Source: Pampus argenteus (taxonomy: Eukaryota; Chordata; Actinopteri; Scombriformes; Stromateidae). Taken from it: a stretch of 64,000 bases of DNA. Position 1 is the first letter of the stretch; every line of letters starts with the position of its first letter. The notes below the pieces were generated by a model. The model had not been told where the DNA came from. It searched no databases and worked only from the letters and a program-made list of their open reading frames with translations. Positions 51,901-64,000 of the stretch are shown here, one piece after another. Made by a program: the position numbers and the translations under genes. Location: positions 18,690,001-18,754,000 of the forward strand of contig CM072870.1 in the NCBI GenBank assembly GCA_036937835.1, given 5' to 3'.

Positions 51901-54900
51901 CCACATTGAGAAACGCAGAGTGACCCATCTTTTGCCGATGCTTTGTAAAAGCGGCCTCCACTTTCTTCTTTTGTGCTTCGATTGCTTTCCGTTTCTCCTC
52001 CAGCCGCATCCTCAGCTGAACCATCTCTGTAGCCATGACCTGAGCAGGGTCATTGGGCGGTAGTTGTACAGGTGTGGGTGATGCCTGCGCAGTGAGAGTT
52101 GGTGTGGTTTGTTGATGGATGGGGCTGTGCTCAGGGGTCGGGGCCCAGGAGACAGATAATGGGAGGCCAAACTCGGATCCCTCTGGAGTCGTCTTCAGGG
52201 AGCTGCTGCTGCCTCTTCCTGAGTCTGGCGCTGATGGATTGATCTTCTTCATCTTCTGTTCGGCGAAGCTGGTCATCTTCACTCCTGAGGGGGATTTGCT
52301 CTGACTGCTCGGGCTTGGCGAGTCCATGTCCAGGTCCATGTTCACAGAGCAGTCTTTCAGAGAGGAATCCTCATCCAGCATGTCTTCTGTCCGGATATGG
52401 ATGCCAGTGTCCACCTCTGTGGTGTCTGTGGTGCTCAGACACCCTTTGGATTCCACCTCTGACACCGGCTCCAAGTCACCAACACCAGCTCCAAGGTCCT
52501 GACTGTGCAGGAAGAAGCCGTTGTTGATCCCTTCCACTGGGGGCCTGCTAGGACTGTGGATGATCTGAAGGGCCTCCTCCATGGAGGGAGCTGTTACCAT
52601 GACACTGCCGTGTCCATTGGCCTGTCGCCTGTCAGGCTCCATACCAGCTAGGCTGTCTGGACAGCCCTCCTCCTCAATGCCAATGCTTTGGCCATTCACG
52701 GGCTGGAAGGACAGATTGCGTTTCATTCCACGGGGCAGGTGGTGGACCTTAAAGCCAGAACCATCATCAGTGCTGATCGACCGGACCATACCGCGTGTGG
52801 AGGAAAAAGCGCCAGGAGCAGAGTCCTCTTTCTCAAAGGGGATGTCAAAAGACACTCCATAAGGGCCAGACCTGAGAAAAGAGACACGAACCTCTAACAA
52901 ACCTCTTAACAAATCCAAAATAGTTTTGTACCACAAACATTTTTTTTGTTTTATTTAATTTTATTATTTACTATAAAGAAGATAATACAATATGCTTCTC
53001 TTAATCCCTGTGGGATATGAATTCTTTGGGGAATTACATTTTTTGAGGTACACAGAGATAGGATTGCTGTATTACTAACCTTTTCTCTTTGGGCCAGGTA
53101 CCGAGGTTGCCATCAACAAAAGACATTGAGGTTGACCTTTTGATCTCTCCTGGATGACACGTAAAGACAGAAGTAAGAAAAGAAACAGCGGTTGGTGTAA
53201 AATACTGTATATCTGGGTATATTTTCTGAAAATGCAATTTGTCAACATGTACAAAAATCTAGGGCAGGTAAGAAAGTAAGTCAAAAAGAAAAACAAATCA
53301 CCTGTGTTTCGAGGCTGGGGTCGCAGAGGCAAACTAGAAAGTGAGAGAGAGTGAAAATTAAAGATCTGTTTGTCCTTTCAAGCTATCCCCAGAGGGTTTT
53401 TCTGTACAAGATGGTCTTATAAAGTATAATTCAGTCCTATGAGTTCAATGATTTCTTAAATTTTTGAGTAACATACCTGGGCCTTTCTGGACTGGGGGGT
53501 CTTTCCATAAAGCTCCTCTTAGTTGCCTTGGAGATGGGGATGTTTGGCATATTCTTCAACAAGGATGAAGGCTCTGAGGTGAAAAAACAGACAACTGGTC
53601 ATTCTGAGATTTCTACATATATACATGTTATTATACACCAAATATTCCCCTAAGTACTTTACTTGCATATTCCAATATAATACACCTACATCTACAAGTA
53701 CTCACACCACCAATTCGTCACACGAGATCTCGTCACACCCCTAGTAAATAACCTACCTGTGCTTTCGTTGTCCAAACTTCTTGGTTTCACAAAAGACGGC
53801 TTGACGACCTCAAACCACCAAAACAGCTCTGCCATGAACACCAGGTAGTTATTCTGTGGAGAAATTCAAATAAGACCATAAGACCAAGATTAAAAAGGGC
53901 TGTTGTGTCCCGGGTCACTAAAATCACAGCACCACCTGCCAGTCAACTGCATTGTAGATATTTCTCCAGCAGGTGTCTCTCTTAGCGCTAACAGAGAACC
54001 GGGACTTGACGAGTATTACTTGTATCCTCCCATCTTAATATTAATAATTCACCAATCTTGCTCCATTTTACAGAGTAACTAGATTAATGTACAAGCGATT
54101 TGTAAGTGTTTGTTTTCTACAAAGCACTTTCCAAGAAAGACAGAGGTTCAAGTTGAATGAGTAAAGTGTCACTTTCCTCATAACCATAGCCTTAAGAGCC
54201 TTTCACAGTGTAACAAAGTATGTCTTAGCTAAGATACACTATCTACTAACCAACAGCAAGTCTTTTAACCTGCTGGATAAGATAATCTTGCACTTACATA
54301 ATAAAGTCAATAGTACCTGCGCTAGAATAGAGGATCGAGTGAATAAGGCATTAACCTAATTTATAAAACAGAGGTCAGCTATTTATTTCTGTTCTCAACC
54401 ACCAGCATGCAGTTCATCAGCCAACCTGAATTAGTCAGAGTGGGAAATGGTGGGATTTCTGGCTGCAGCTGTACCAGGTTGTGTCCATGTCCGAAAGAGG
54501 TCAAGATAGAGTGGAAGGTCAAGCAGCTTGAGGATGCTGCACAGCAAAAATGTCTATTTTCTGCAGACTGTCAAAGGCTATTATGCATCAGTTAAGAGTT
54601 ACATGGTATAAAATAGTTACAATATGTAACCTTCAACAGACTCAGATGTCAAAAAAAACACATGGCTGACGCTACACAGCTGGCAGATTCCTTTTGCAGA
54701 TTAAATTTTTTTGCAAACACTGTAAAAATACATCCATTCAGCCATATTCAGTCCAAATACATTTTTAATTAAACCAATTTTCTGCTATCATGGGTGAAAT
54801 AAATCCATTTATATCCAGTGTAGCTTATTTCGTTTCAACGGAGTGTCGCCATATTGAGAGAAAACAGAGTAACTGGATTTCAGTTATTTTGCATAGAAAA

Positions 54901-56895
54901 CTAAATTCAGCTCTGCCAGATGCTTCCCACTTTCACATATTTCAAGAATGAAAACTTGTTTAATAATCAGGCTAAATTAGACAGTTTCTGCGGCAAAGAT
55001 GCCAGCACTCTTGCCAGCACTTGACAGATGCACACGTGCATGCACATACATATGCAAAACGTGTAGCGAGGCAGGAACGACCTTGAGGAAACACGCTCTC
55101 TCCCCGCCCTCAGTCTGTGGTCTCCAGACAAAGGCAATGCTGCATGGCTCAGCTCTAAAGATACATGATTCACTACATCAGCAACATTTTGCTCTACCAA
55201 GCACACACCAGTACACGCACACTAAACATACCCTCTAAACCAGTCCAGTAGCACGCTGGGAGGGGTAGAGACAATAATCACCAGTAACTCTGGTCTCCCT
55301 TAGGTGTTACTGCAGCGTTTTACGTTTTTTTTAGGACCCTTTTTATGTCTGCCAGAATGCAGACTCAGCTATGGCAGAATCTAGGTGTGAGAAGCAGGAG
55401 TGCATGATAACAAAGTAGTTGAGAAAGTAAAGTAATAAATATCTAATTAACATACAAACTGAACAGTTACTCACTACAGCTGTTAATGTTTCCCACCATC
55501 AGCTTCAAACTACAGTTTCAACAAAAACATTTAATTACTCAGGGATTAAATAACTTCTTTGCATAGAATTAGTCACAAACAGCAGGTCAAATAGCAAAGT
55601 GCTAGTTACCTTTAGGTATGTTTAGCATATGAAGCAATCCTCTATGTTTTAAGATGAACAGAAGAAGAAAAAGAAAGAAAGATCTCCTGTTGTCCGTCCA
55701 GCCCAGATAGGCGGCAACAACCCAACCTGACTCCTCTTGTCCCATCTGTTCGTCTGACTACTACTGATGAACCAGGTGTGAGTGTTGCACACACACACAC
55801 ACACACACAGACCACTAAACAACCTACCACATCACCACTGTGTCTATCTCCCAACTGACTGGCATTACTACCTCGTGGGCTGTTTGGAAATTCGAGTGTG
55901 TGTCATTCTCAGGATGAAAACTGGAACCTGATTGGTGATTACTAGAACAGAGCTTGGGGTTGAGAGAGGTGGGAGGGTGGGGTGGGGTGGAGGAGCTTAT
56001 CCACTCTGCAGGGAGGGGCACAATCCCCTCCCTTCTCTCATGTACAACACATGCACACACTCACACATCGGTGGTGTTACATTCAAATATATTAGCATGG
56101 TTGTGTGCATGTACTGTATATATGCTAAAAAAAATGCACACAGCAGGTCACACACACTCACCCTACTAATTAAGTTACCGCACACAGCAAGATACACACA
56201 AACACACACACACGCACACACACACACACACACACACTGTTCACAGAGCATTAATGTCAATAATCATTGGGTCAGAGGGTTGATTAAGGGATCTAGGTCC
56301 AGACAGACTCCCTCCAATCTGGAAAACCTGCTCTCTTGATTCACTGCCAGGTTTATCAGGCTGCCCTGTGTAGTCAAACAAACAGAACCGAAGAGGAATT
56401 ATATCAATTTAGATTTCTAAAAGTAGTCAGATAGATTTTAAATGCCCAAAACCTCATCTCATTCATGTTTTTCCTTTTGTAATAGGTGATTTGTAATACT
56501 GTGTGCCACTTAATGTCAACTCTAACCTTATACAAGAACAATCCTTCATTGCTGGTATCCAATTGTCAGATTGTAGACAAATGATTAAGTAACTGAGAGC
56601 CATGTTGGAGAAGTGGCTTATGAATTACTGTAAGTATGTTAATTGCCTTGCTCAGGGCAACCTCAGCATGTCTGCTGCTACAAAACCTCCTGGTACAGAA
56701 GAGGAAAAGTCTGGCTAAAACCCAAAGCTGATGAATTTAATTTCTCTTCCTTGGATCCACAGATGGTAATTTAGATGGGCTGTGAATTAATTAAATGAGG
56801 GCCAGTAAATGGGAGTGGGCTGACGTGATTTAGTAGCCTATTCTAGGGCTGTGGGGGTTGTGTCCTGAAGGCTAGTCTGTTGTCTCTTATAGGAG

Positions 56896-56933
<38 letters not shown>

Positions 56934-59900
56934 GGTCACTGTTCATGCTGAGGCTTCATGCTTATGCTTTCCAATTTTCCTGCACATACTGTATCTGACT
57001 TCCTTGGATGACTGATGATATCTATCTCTAACTGATTGTGTCTGTCTTTTCATTAGTGTGTCTTGATGTCCTCTGTGTTAATGCTACTCAACTAAACTGA
57101 TTTTTTGTTCATTTTAGATTCTTGGTCAGACAAAACAAGATGTTACCTTAATGTATGGGAAATGATAATGATAGAGAAGATATTTAATAGTTTGAATATA
57201 TGACTCTATATGGTTTCATGTTCTATTCTAAACGGAAAACATCAGAAATAAAACACATCTTTTTAGCTCTGTGTGAATCTAGTCATGCTGTGTGAACGTG
57301 TGTATGTTTCAGTGACATGTCATCACGTTCTTAAAACATGTTGCCCCTCTTTCTTTCTCTATTTTCCCTCCTCTCTCAATCTCTTCCATCTCTTCTCTGC
57401 CCATTTCAAACATCTTATTTCAGTTGTTATCGCTCCTCCCTGTCTCTTCTCTCCCGTTTCCCTTTTTTTCTCCCGCATCAACTCCTCTCTCGCTTTCCTC
57501 CCCTGTAATGTCTCAGCTCAATCTCTATAATAAGGTCTCCATTAGTATGATGGGCTACCACGAACAGCTACTTAGGGTGTGACTGCCTAGAAACTGGGTC
57601 AAGGTTACTGAATATAACTGGTTCTGTGTGCAGTTCTGGCTGCAGTGCTGCTCTCAGGCGATAACTCTGCCTTGAAGGGATTTTTTTTTTAAAATATCCC
57701 TCATGAAATCAGTGTCAGCAAAATATTGCTATTGGCTGGTACTCACAGCTCAATTGTTGTTGAAAAATAATGAGAAAATATGATTTGCATTATTATTACT
57801 GATCAGTGTCCATGAATTATTTTTAGTTAGTTTATGGTGGCTTGAGCGCTGACATTCAGTCAGTCTGGACTGTCTGTGCTGACAACAACAATCCTGCCTC
57901 AGAGGACATGTTGAGGTGACAGACAGTTTTACTGCATATGCATATATAGCTCTCAGGCAAAACATACTGAGAGGGACATACCAGAAACCAATACAAAGAG
58001 ACATCAGGGAGGGACACGTACATCAAACCACCACACAAGAAGCAGTGCATTGTGCTTTTGGTGGCCATTGTGCCTTTTGTGTGGCAGAATAGTGAGAGCG
58101 GCCGCTTTGGGATGTTGTGGGAATTATGGACTCCAGTAGCTACAGTAGTTATTGTTTCTAGAAAACACAACTAGAAAGATATGGTTCAGTGCCAAGATAA
58201 GTCTTTTACAGAAACACATTATATTTTTAGTCAAGAAGTACTACATATTTCTCAAATTTAAGACCTCATTTGTCATAAATGCTGTGTTAAAACACTGAGT
58301 TTGAAAAGCAAGAAGAATATGATGAGAATTAAAAGGCAATAAAGTCAGTGGTGGCTCTGACACAGTAAGACAACATGAAGCAGAAATGGTAATAATAATA
58401 TGGAAACCTTAAATGCAACATTTAACAACATGTGTTCATCATATCTTCCTGCTATACTGAAAACAATACTGGTTTCTAATTTAATATTTTCACCTTTTTG
58501 ATATTTCCGTGAGACGTTTGGCTCTCACATGAAGAAAGAAAAGTAGGGCATAGAGTGAGTTTAGAAAACAATGTCTAAGCTGTTTCTATGACGCATGTAA
58601 TCCAGCAACATGTTTATATATGTTGGGCATTAGACATTACAGAGACGTTAGAAGAGAGGTGTGGGAATGAACAGAGGACAGGAGATAAAGTAAAGCAAAG
58701 AGAGAGTCAGCAGAGAGAGGACAATGACTGAAACAGAGAGACAAAATGAAAAAAAAAACAGACAGGCTGAACAAAAAAAATAATGAATGGATTACAATGA
58801 GAAAAGAAAGAAAAAACAATATATTAAAAAACAATGAAATAACCGAAGAAGAGAAAGTGAGAAGTAAGAAAAAGTTGGAAAAGGAAATAAGGACATAAAG
58901 AAATCAGAGTGTGTGAGGAAAGAATGAAAAAAACTCATGTGAGCAGGGTGAGTCCAGCTCTCCAGGCTTGTGGTTGGTGAAGACACATTTGGATTGAATG
59001 GTTTTTCCACAGCATGACTCACCACGCTGGCCTACAGAGCTACTCATTTCTCTTGTTTCATTTACACCATCTGGTTTTCTAATCTGTTTTGTCAAAGGAA
59101 CCCCTGAATAAATTAACACATATAGTCTTTGGAAACACTCATTAACTAAAGTGTAACTTCAAATTTGTTTTAAATTTTGTGAATGTGCCAACTAAAACCC
59201 AAGAGACATTTTATACACACACACACACACATATATAGAGTAGCCAATATCTCATTAAGTGTTAAATGCAGCCATGGTTGAGCAGTACCTTGATGGTGGA
59301 GGACGCATAGAGCATGTCCTCCAAGCTGAAGTGGCAGCTGCTGTTCAGGTTGTCTTTGCAGAAGTCCTGTATGAGCTGCAGGTTGTAGAGCCGATCAGCC
59401 AGCGTCATGTTGTCCTTCAGGCAGACATCTGGGAGGACAGAGGGAGCCATCAGGTATCAGTGTGAATTTGATGACTAAAGCTTGAAACTCTGACCTCAAT
59501 GGCTTTTAAAAAAAAAACTGTTGAGGTATTAAAGTGAATGATTGACCAATGATGACAGTGGGCTGGATGTTATTAACATGTGGGCGGAGCAAAGTCTGAA
59601 CACATTTAAAGAGTAGACATCATCGACTGATTGATCTTTTGTCCTTGTGTTGTTTTCAAGTTGAGTGTTTGTCTCCATTATCAACACACTTCATCAGCAA
59701 GCTGATGTGATTAAGTTGGATACTTTCTTTGTGACTAATCTTTGCTTTAACAAATAAACTATTCAGGGGACAAAGGACAAAATGAAAATAAATTTAAAAA
59801 ATGAGTGAGTGAGTGGAAATAAATAATATAAAAAGACACTGGTTAGAGCTCAGGTAACAACGGTGGCTGAAATATGTTGTGATGACAGATGCTGTAACTT

Positions 59901-61141
59901 AAGCAAAGTTTTTCTACTCATTCATTTTGGTCAGAGCTCTTAATCTCTGGCTGATATATTATGATCACCTTGTGCTATGTTATCCCAATCAATACAAGTC
60001 AAAATCCACTGTAAGACCCCCCACTGAAGGTACCATGCCAGCTCCTTACCATCCAGCGGTAGCTGCTGAGGGCAGAAGAAATGCAGCAGTGCAGCCAGCG
60101 CTGATCCATCCGTGGTGTCCTTCAGCAGGTTGTCCACTGGGGGGATCCAGGGAATCTGCTGGCCTGAGGCCTGCTCCTTCCTGTAGCGAGCCTGTGCAAC
60201 ATAAAATTCATATAAAATGAACCAAAGTGCAAACATTTCCCTGCCTACAGTACATCTACCCTGAGACAGACATGTTCGAACTGATGAAGAGAAACAGTCA
60301 CACTGAGTCAGGCTGAAAGGAAACAACAGCACTATGATAGTGAGCAGAGCTGCACAGGGCTGGCGTGATTATCACTGACTATTTATCCAGATGAAGTGAA
60401 AATCAGATCTTGATTATTAGGCCTTATGATATAAAGAGAAAAATAATTTCCTTCTCAAGATGGTGAGTATTTACAGACACCATTTTACACATGACTTGCA
60501 TGAGACAATGCAGAGAGTCAGAGGATCTACATTTCCTGCCAAATGCTCCCAGATGGAGACGACTTATCTCTGAAATTAAGTTTTAATAAAACTGATTGTT
60601 TTTTTCTTTTTGACTACTTCCTCAGGACGTCTTCACTGATTGTCTAGTTCCAACAACAAGAAGCAAATACAAATATATATAATATATAATATGGTGTATG
60701 TTAAGAGATCATAAGGTTAAAACAGATATTTCAAATGTCTATAACTCAACTTCCAGTACGTACAGCAGTTAATAGAGACTGTAGAGAATAATGATGGATC
60801 ATTAATTTACAATGTCATCACTACTGCTTTCCTTTAATGGAAAAATGATTACAGTTACACTCATTTTTAATCATATTTACTGTTTTTCCAAGTAGAGTAC
60901 ATCACAGCACAAGGGTTCACTTGTTAATCAAAACAGTGAAGAGAGAGAAAATCTCTTTATTTATGTTACTGTTTATGTAACAGCAAAGTCACAGGTTGAT
61001 GCACACAAGCAATAAAATGATGGTGATAAAGATAGGAAGAGGGAGAGAGTGGAGACGGTCACTATGGATACGTAGATGAGAGTGCATAGCAATGATTAGT
61101 TGACTTACAGGCACAAGCTTCATGTACCACTTGGTTGGAGA
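45938..61141 (-). CDS. camsap2: Calmodulin-regulated spectrin-associated protein 2, 5' end outside window
   Basis: Microtubule minus-end binding protein that stabilises non-centrosomal microtubules, for example in neurons. Exons: 61141-61109, 60191-60050, 59428-59289, 53853-53757, 53573-53477, 53333-53302, 53149-53080, 52871-50738 (711 codons), 50060-49924, 49507-49284, 48689-48587, 47304-47189, 46936-46818 and 46243-45938. All are in phase, giving 1249 residues; about 200 N-terminal residues lie beyond 64000. Order: second part of the CH domain (ALAALLHFFCPQQLPLDD; YLVFMAELFWWFEVVKPSF), linker (KRSTSMSFVDGNLGTWPKEK), EALQIIH, TEVDTGIH, coiled coils (EKRKAIEAQKKKVEAAFTKH; RAALLEKRLRREKESQQRK), then the CKK domain (KSNKHIIQNALSHCCLAGKV; RSLYTYCPETEEINKLAGIG). 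The ending HSHLWQTKKPATPKK and the middle-region motifs fit CAMSAP2 better than CAMSAP1 or CAMSAP3. Fish have duplicates (a/b), and I cannot tell which this is. Confidence 0.93.
53854..59288 (-). other. camsap2: Large camsap2 intron (5.4 kb)
   Basis: Splits the CH-domain coding region between LYASSTIK and NNYLVF. It holds CA/GT microsatellites at about 55786-55809, 56195-56237 and 56898-56931 and a purine-rich stretch from about 58500 to 58920. No other gene is supported. Confidence 0.7.
61109..61141 (-). CDS. camsap2: camsap2 33-nt microexon in the CH-domain region
   Basis: Eleven codons, SPTKWYMKLVP, phase 0 at both ends, with acceptor TGCTGCTGCAG and donor GTAAGT. The downstream exon begins ARYRKEQ, so the reading LVPARYRKEQ matches human CAMSAP2. 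Because it is short and in frame, it could be skipped without breaking the protein. Confidence 0.8.
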
Positions 61142-64000
61142 CTGCAGCAGCACAGCAAAATAAAAAAAAAACAACAACAAAGAAATACCTGTTAGTGAGA
61201 TTAGTTAATAATGCGATTAGCGATACAAGGAAAGACATGACAGCTGGAACACTAAAGGAAGAAAACCTGAATGTTAGTGCAAGAAAAAAAACAGCCCACG
61301 CAGCCCAAATAACCCTGAAATTGTGTCGTGTGTAATGTGATAGTTTTGATAGTTATAGGCTACTCTGGGGGCTCACAGTCACAATTTTATCTAAGTTAGG
61401 TAAATGTGAACAGCATAAAATAGAGAAAAACATTTCCAATCCCATTTAAGAAATTAATTATTAGACCAACATGTAACTTATATGTATTTAAAGTCCAAAT
61501 GAAAATAAGATTTAGGCGACTCAAATCATTCACCTGAAAATATTATGCAGAGTTAAAAGAGGAGAAGTGTAGATATAATAGCTGGTTAGGCCTTTGGAGG
61601 CCATCATCATGTTTTTTTGCTATCGATAAAAGCATCAACTGGAGACATACAGTAACTAAACGTAACCAAATAACAATCACAGAGCATAATATAACCAAAC
61701 TGCCAGCTGTTCAATGCTGACAATGTAAGCTGATTCCAGAAGAGGAAAGGTTTGCTTGCTCAGTTAACAGCTTATTACCACACCACCTGGAAGCATCAAA
61801 GAGCCAAATGTAAGTGGTTGGCAAGTGCTCGACTTCAAAGGCGAGCTGTGACATCGTCTTTTTGAGTAGAAAGCTTTAAAATAAAAAGCCAGCGAGTTGA
61901 TGAAAACATCAATTGAAGCTTTCTTGGATTTAATTAACATCACAGCTGTAATTTCAGTCACCAGCAAAAGTCTGATACCATCAGAGGGACACGCCTAATG
62001 TAATCGGCAACATATTGGTTAATCAGTTTTTTTTCTATTTGTCAGTGACCGGGCTGTTGTGTGCATGTAAATCTGCTGAAGATCGGGATTGGTTTTCTTG
62101 GGAAAACATTTGGCTTGCATGTTACATAATAAAAACAGCATTAAGAGATCAGATTGCAGAGAACCACAGACATGATTTATGTAAACAGCAGGTTTGGGCC
62201 ACTATATGTTTTAATCATTACTTTCAGCAATTGTGTACTAATTTCAATGCCAAGTCTTTATACACAGTGCTACATGCTCAGGGTCACTCCTTATTTTGTG
62301 TATTTTATTATTTTCTATTACTCTGAGTACATTTGTCTTACAGTATATACATACATACAGGTCTGTCCCAAACACTAAAAGTCAAAGAGTATTTATAGAC
62401 AGAGAGGGATATGGAGAACAACAGCTTCCCTCGTGTGCCCTCCCCAGACCGAGCGGCTAAAAAACAGTGTTGACCAGCAAAGTCGATTCTGACTTAGAGG
62501 CCAAGTCTGACATTTGGTTGGCGTGAGGGGGAGGGGGAGCATGGCATGAGATGGAGCAGGAAAGCTCAGACTCAGACGTGGTTATCACAATGTTTCTGTC
62601 TGTCACTGAAATTCTGTTTCTATAAAGAGCAATCTGAAAAAAATACGATTTTTAGTGTACATTAAAAAGGACCCTTTACATGTTTAACTAACATCACTAC
62701 AACAGTTACATCTACAGTCTCGTATTTTTCTTTATCATTTTTATGTTTTCCTTGCTGGCCAGTGTTTTTACATTTTGGATTTGTGTGTCAAAGTATAGCA
62801 TTAATTAAAACAGAAATTTGGGAGCGAGGGGGGTAAAGCTGATTTTAATCGAGCCAACTGTTTCTGTTTCTGTTATTATGTGGAGGCAGTAACATTCGAG
62901 TGAGTTAAAGGTGATTTTGGGATACTCTAACCAGACAAAGGGTATTCTAAATCCACAACTTCCCACCCTGTTGTCCCATATTGAGAATAAAGAGAAGAAG
63001 AGGAGATGAAGACTGAATTTGGGCTAAGCAGGGTAGAACAGAGGCTAAAATCTGTTAAGACCACCAATCAAACCCCTGGAGAGAGGTCATCCTTCAACTT
63101 CTTCCCATCAAAGTTCATCCTCTCCAGCCAGAAATATCCAGTTGAGGTGCAACTCAGCTTTTGCAATTTAAAAGGATAATCCGGACCCACCCACCCACCT
63201 TAACTTCCACCCACCCTCAGCCCCAAGTACAGTATAGTAGGCTATAATATAAACACTTTTGCCCTGGTGAGCATTACAGTGTTGTCCTAGGACAGTACAT
63301 GACTCTCTGTGTGTGACTCAGACACAGAGGCCGACTGTGACTCACACTGCAGTCATTCTGCATAGACAGAAGGGAGGGGGGGGGGGGTCCTGGGTGGAGA
63401 GTGATGGAGGGATAAAAGGAGGAAATATGCAATTTTGTCAGACAGGAGTCATAAAGAAGACACAACAGCAACATATGTTGTTATTTCTCACAGAGAATTT
63501 CTATAACATTTTTTCTATTTTGAAAAATAATGAAAACTGAAAATTGAAATTGCAATTAAAAGGGAGAAGAGAAAAGGATGAAGGCAAACTCATTGTTAAA
63601 TCCAAATGGCCAAGACACTGACTGTGCTCTGCTGCTAAAACAGTGAGTGGTTATTACACCACATCTTCTGTCTGAGGCAGCAAAACACAGGTCCAATATA
63701 ATTCATCTGCACAATTTTGTTCTCTTTAAGCAGCACCAACAGTAAAGTAATTTAAACCTGAAACTCAGACTGAAACTGAATTGTTTCCACAGCTGCAGGC
63801 AAACAGATTAATTAGTCTGAAAGTGTATAATACGTCATCCAATGGATGTGACATCCACCACAGGTCAGACCAGAACAATGTCAGCCATGATCATCCCCGA
63901 GGTTAGGAATGATGTTATTAAAGGGCTGACTCTGCAGCTTTCTGGGGGCCAAACAAGCAGATGTGTTAACACATGATGGGGATTCACATGTGAGACATTG
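61142..64000 (-). other. camsap2: camsap2 intron running to the window edge
   Basis: No exon of the CAMSAP2 N-terminus is found. The sequence is AT-rich with short open frames only, plus a G run at about 63376-63387 and a CCCACC-rich stretch near 63185-63215. The remaining 5' exons must lie beyond 64000. Confidence 0.6.

Noticed and set aside
58500..58920. Purine-rich stretch in the large camsap2 intron as a possible regulatory or triplex-forming element
   Set aside because: It is irregular GA/AA-rich sequence without a mirror repeat or clear unit; composition alone does not support a function.

Overview
This window is vertebrate nuclear DNA. Its genes are split into GT-AG introns with phase-matched exons, the introns are large and AT-rich, and there are long CA/GT microsatellites, hAT-type repeats and a LINE with an L2-like tail. 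The proteins and repeats point to a ray-finned (teleost) fish, probably not a cyprinid. I could not identify the species.

Layout, left to right. (1) 1-2225: the 3' end of the thromboxane A2 receptor gene tbxa2r (+). Its usual terminal exon is at 1896-2225, and a second, diverged terminal-type exon lies upstream at 378-536. (2) 4574-13382: gipc3 (-), complete in six coding exons, tail-to-tail with tbxa2r. Its first intron is packed with nested transposon debris. (3) 16628-28717: a GRAM-domain, single-TM protein of the GRAMD2 family (+), 13 coding exons, with a 2.2 kb 3'UTR. A separate TM-encoding terminal exon candidate lies beyond the poly(A) site at 31482-31663. (4) 31934-32859: a lens MP20/LIM2-like four-TM gene (-), last exon not found. 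(5) 35431-41800: wdr47 (-), 15 coding exons, about 891 residues. (6) 45938-61141: camsap2 (-), 14 coding exons in the window. The first part of the gene lies beyond the right edge.

Functional links. wdr47 and camsap2 are adjacent and on the same strand. Published work links Wdr47 to the CAMSAP family of microtubule minus-end proteins, so partners in one pathway sit side by side here. The tbxa2r/gipc3 tail-to-tail pair matches the arrangement I recall on human 19p13.3. The other genes have no obvious joint role.

I found no prokaryote-style system, no CRISPR array and no convincing tRNA or rRNA. The most useful unexplained signals are two apparently duplicated membrane-spanning terminal exons (tbxa2r and the GRAMD2-like gene), a nested hAT/LINE structure with local duplications, GT repeats beside splice acceptors, and a possible antisense transcript in the 5' intron of wdr47. 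Exon boundaries were worked out by hand from splice dinucleotides, reading phase and remembered family sequences. No search or alignment was run.
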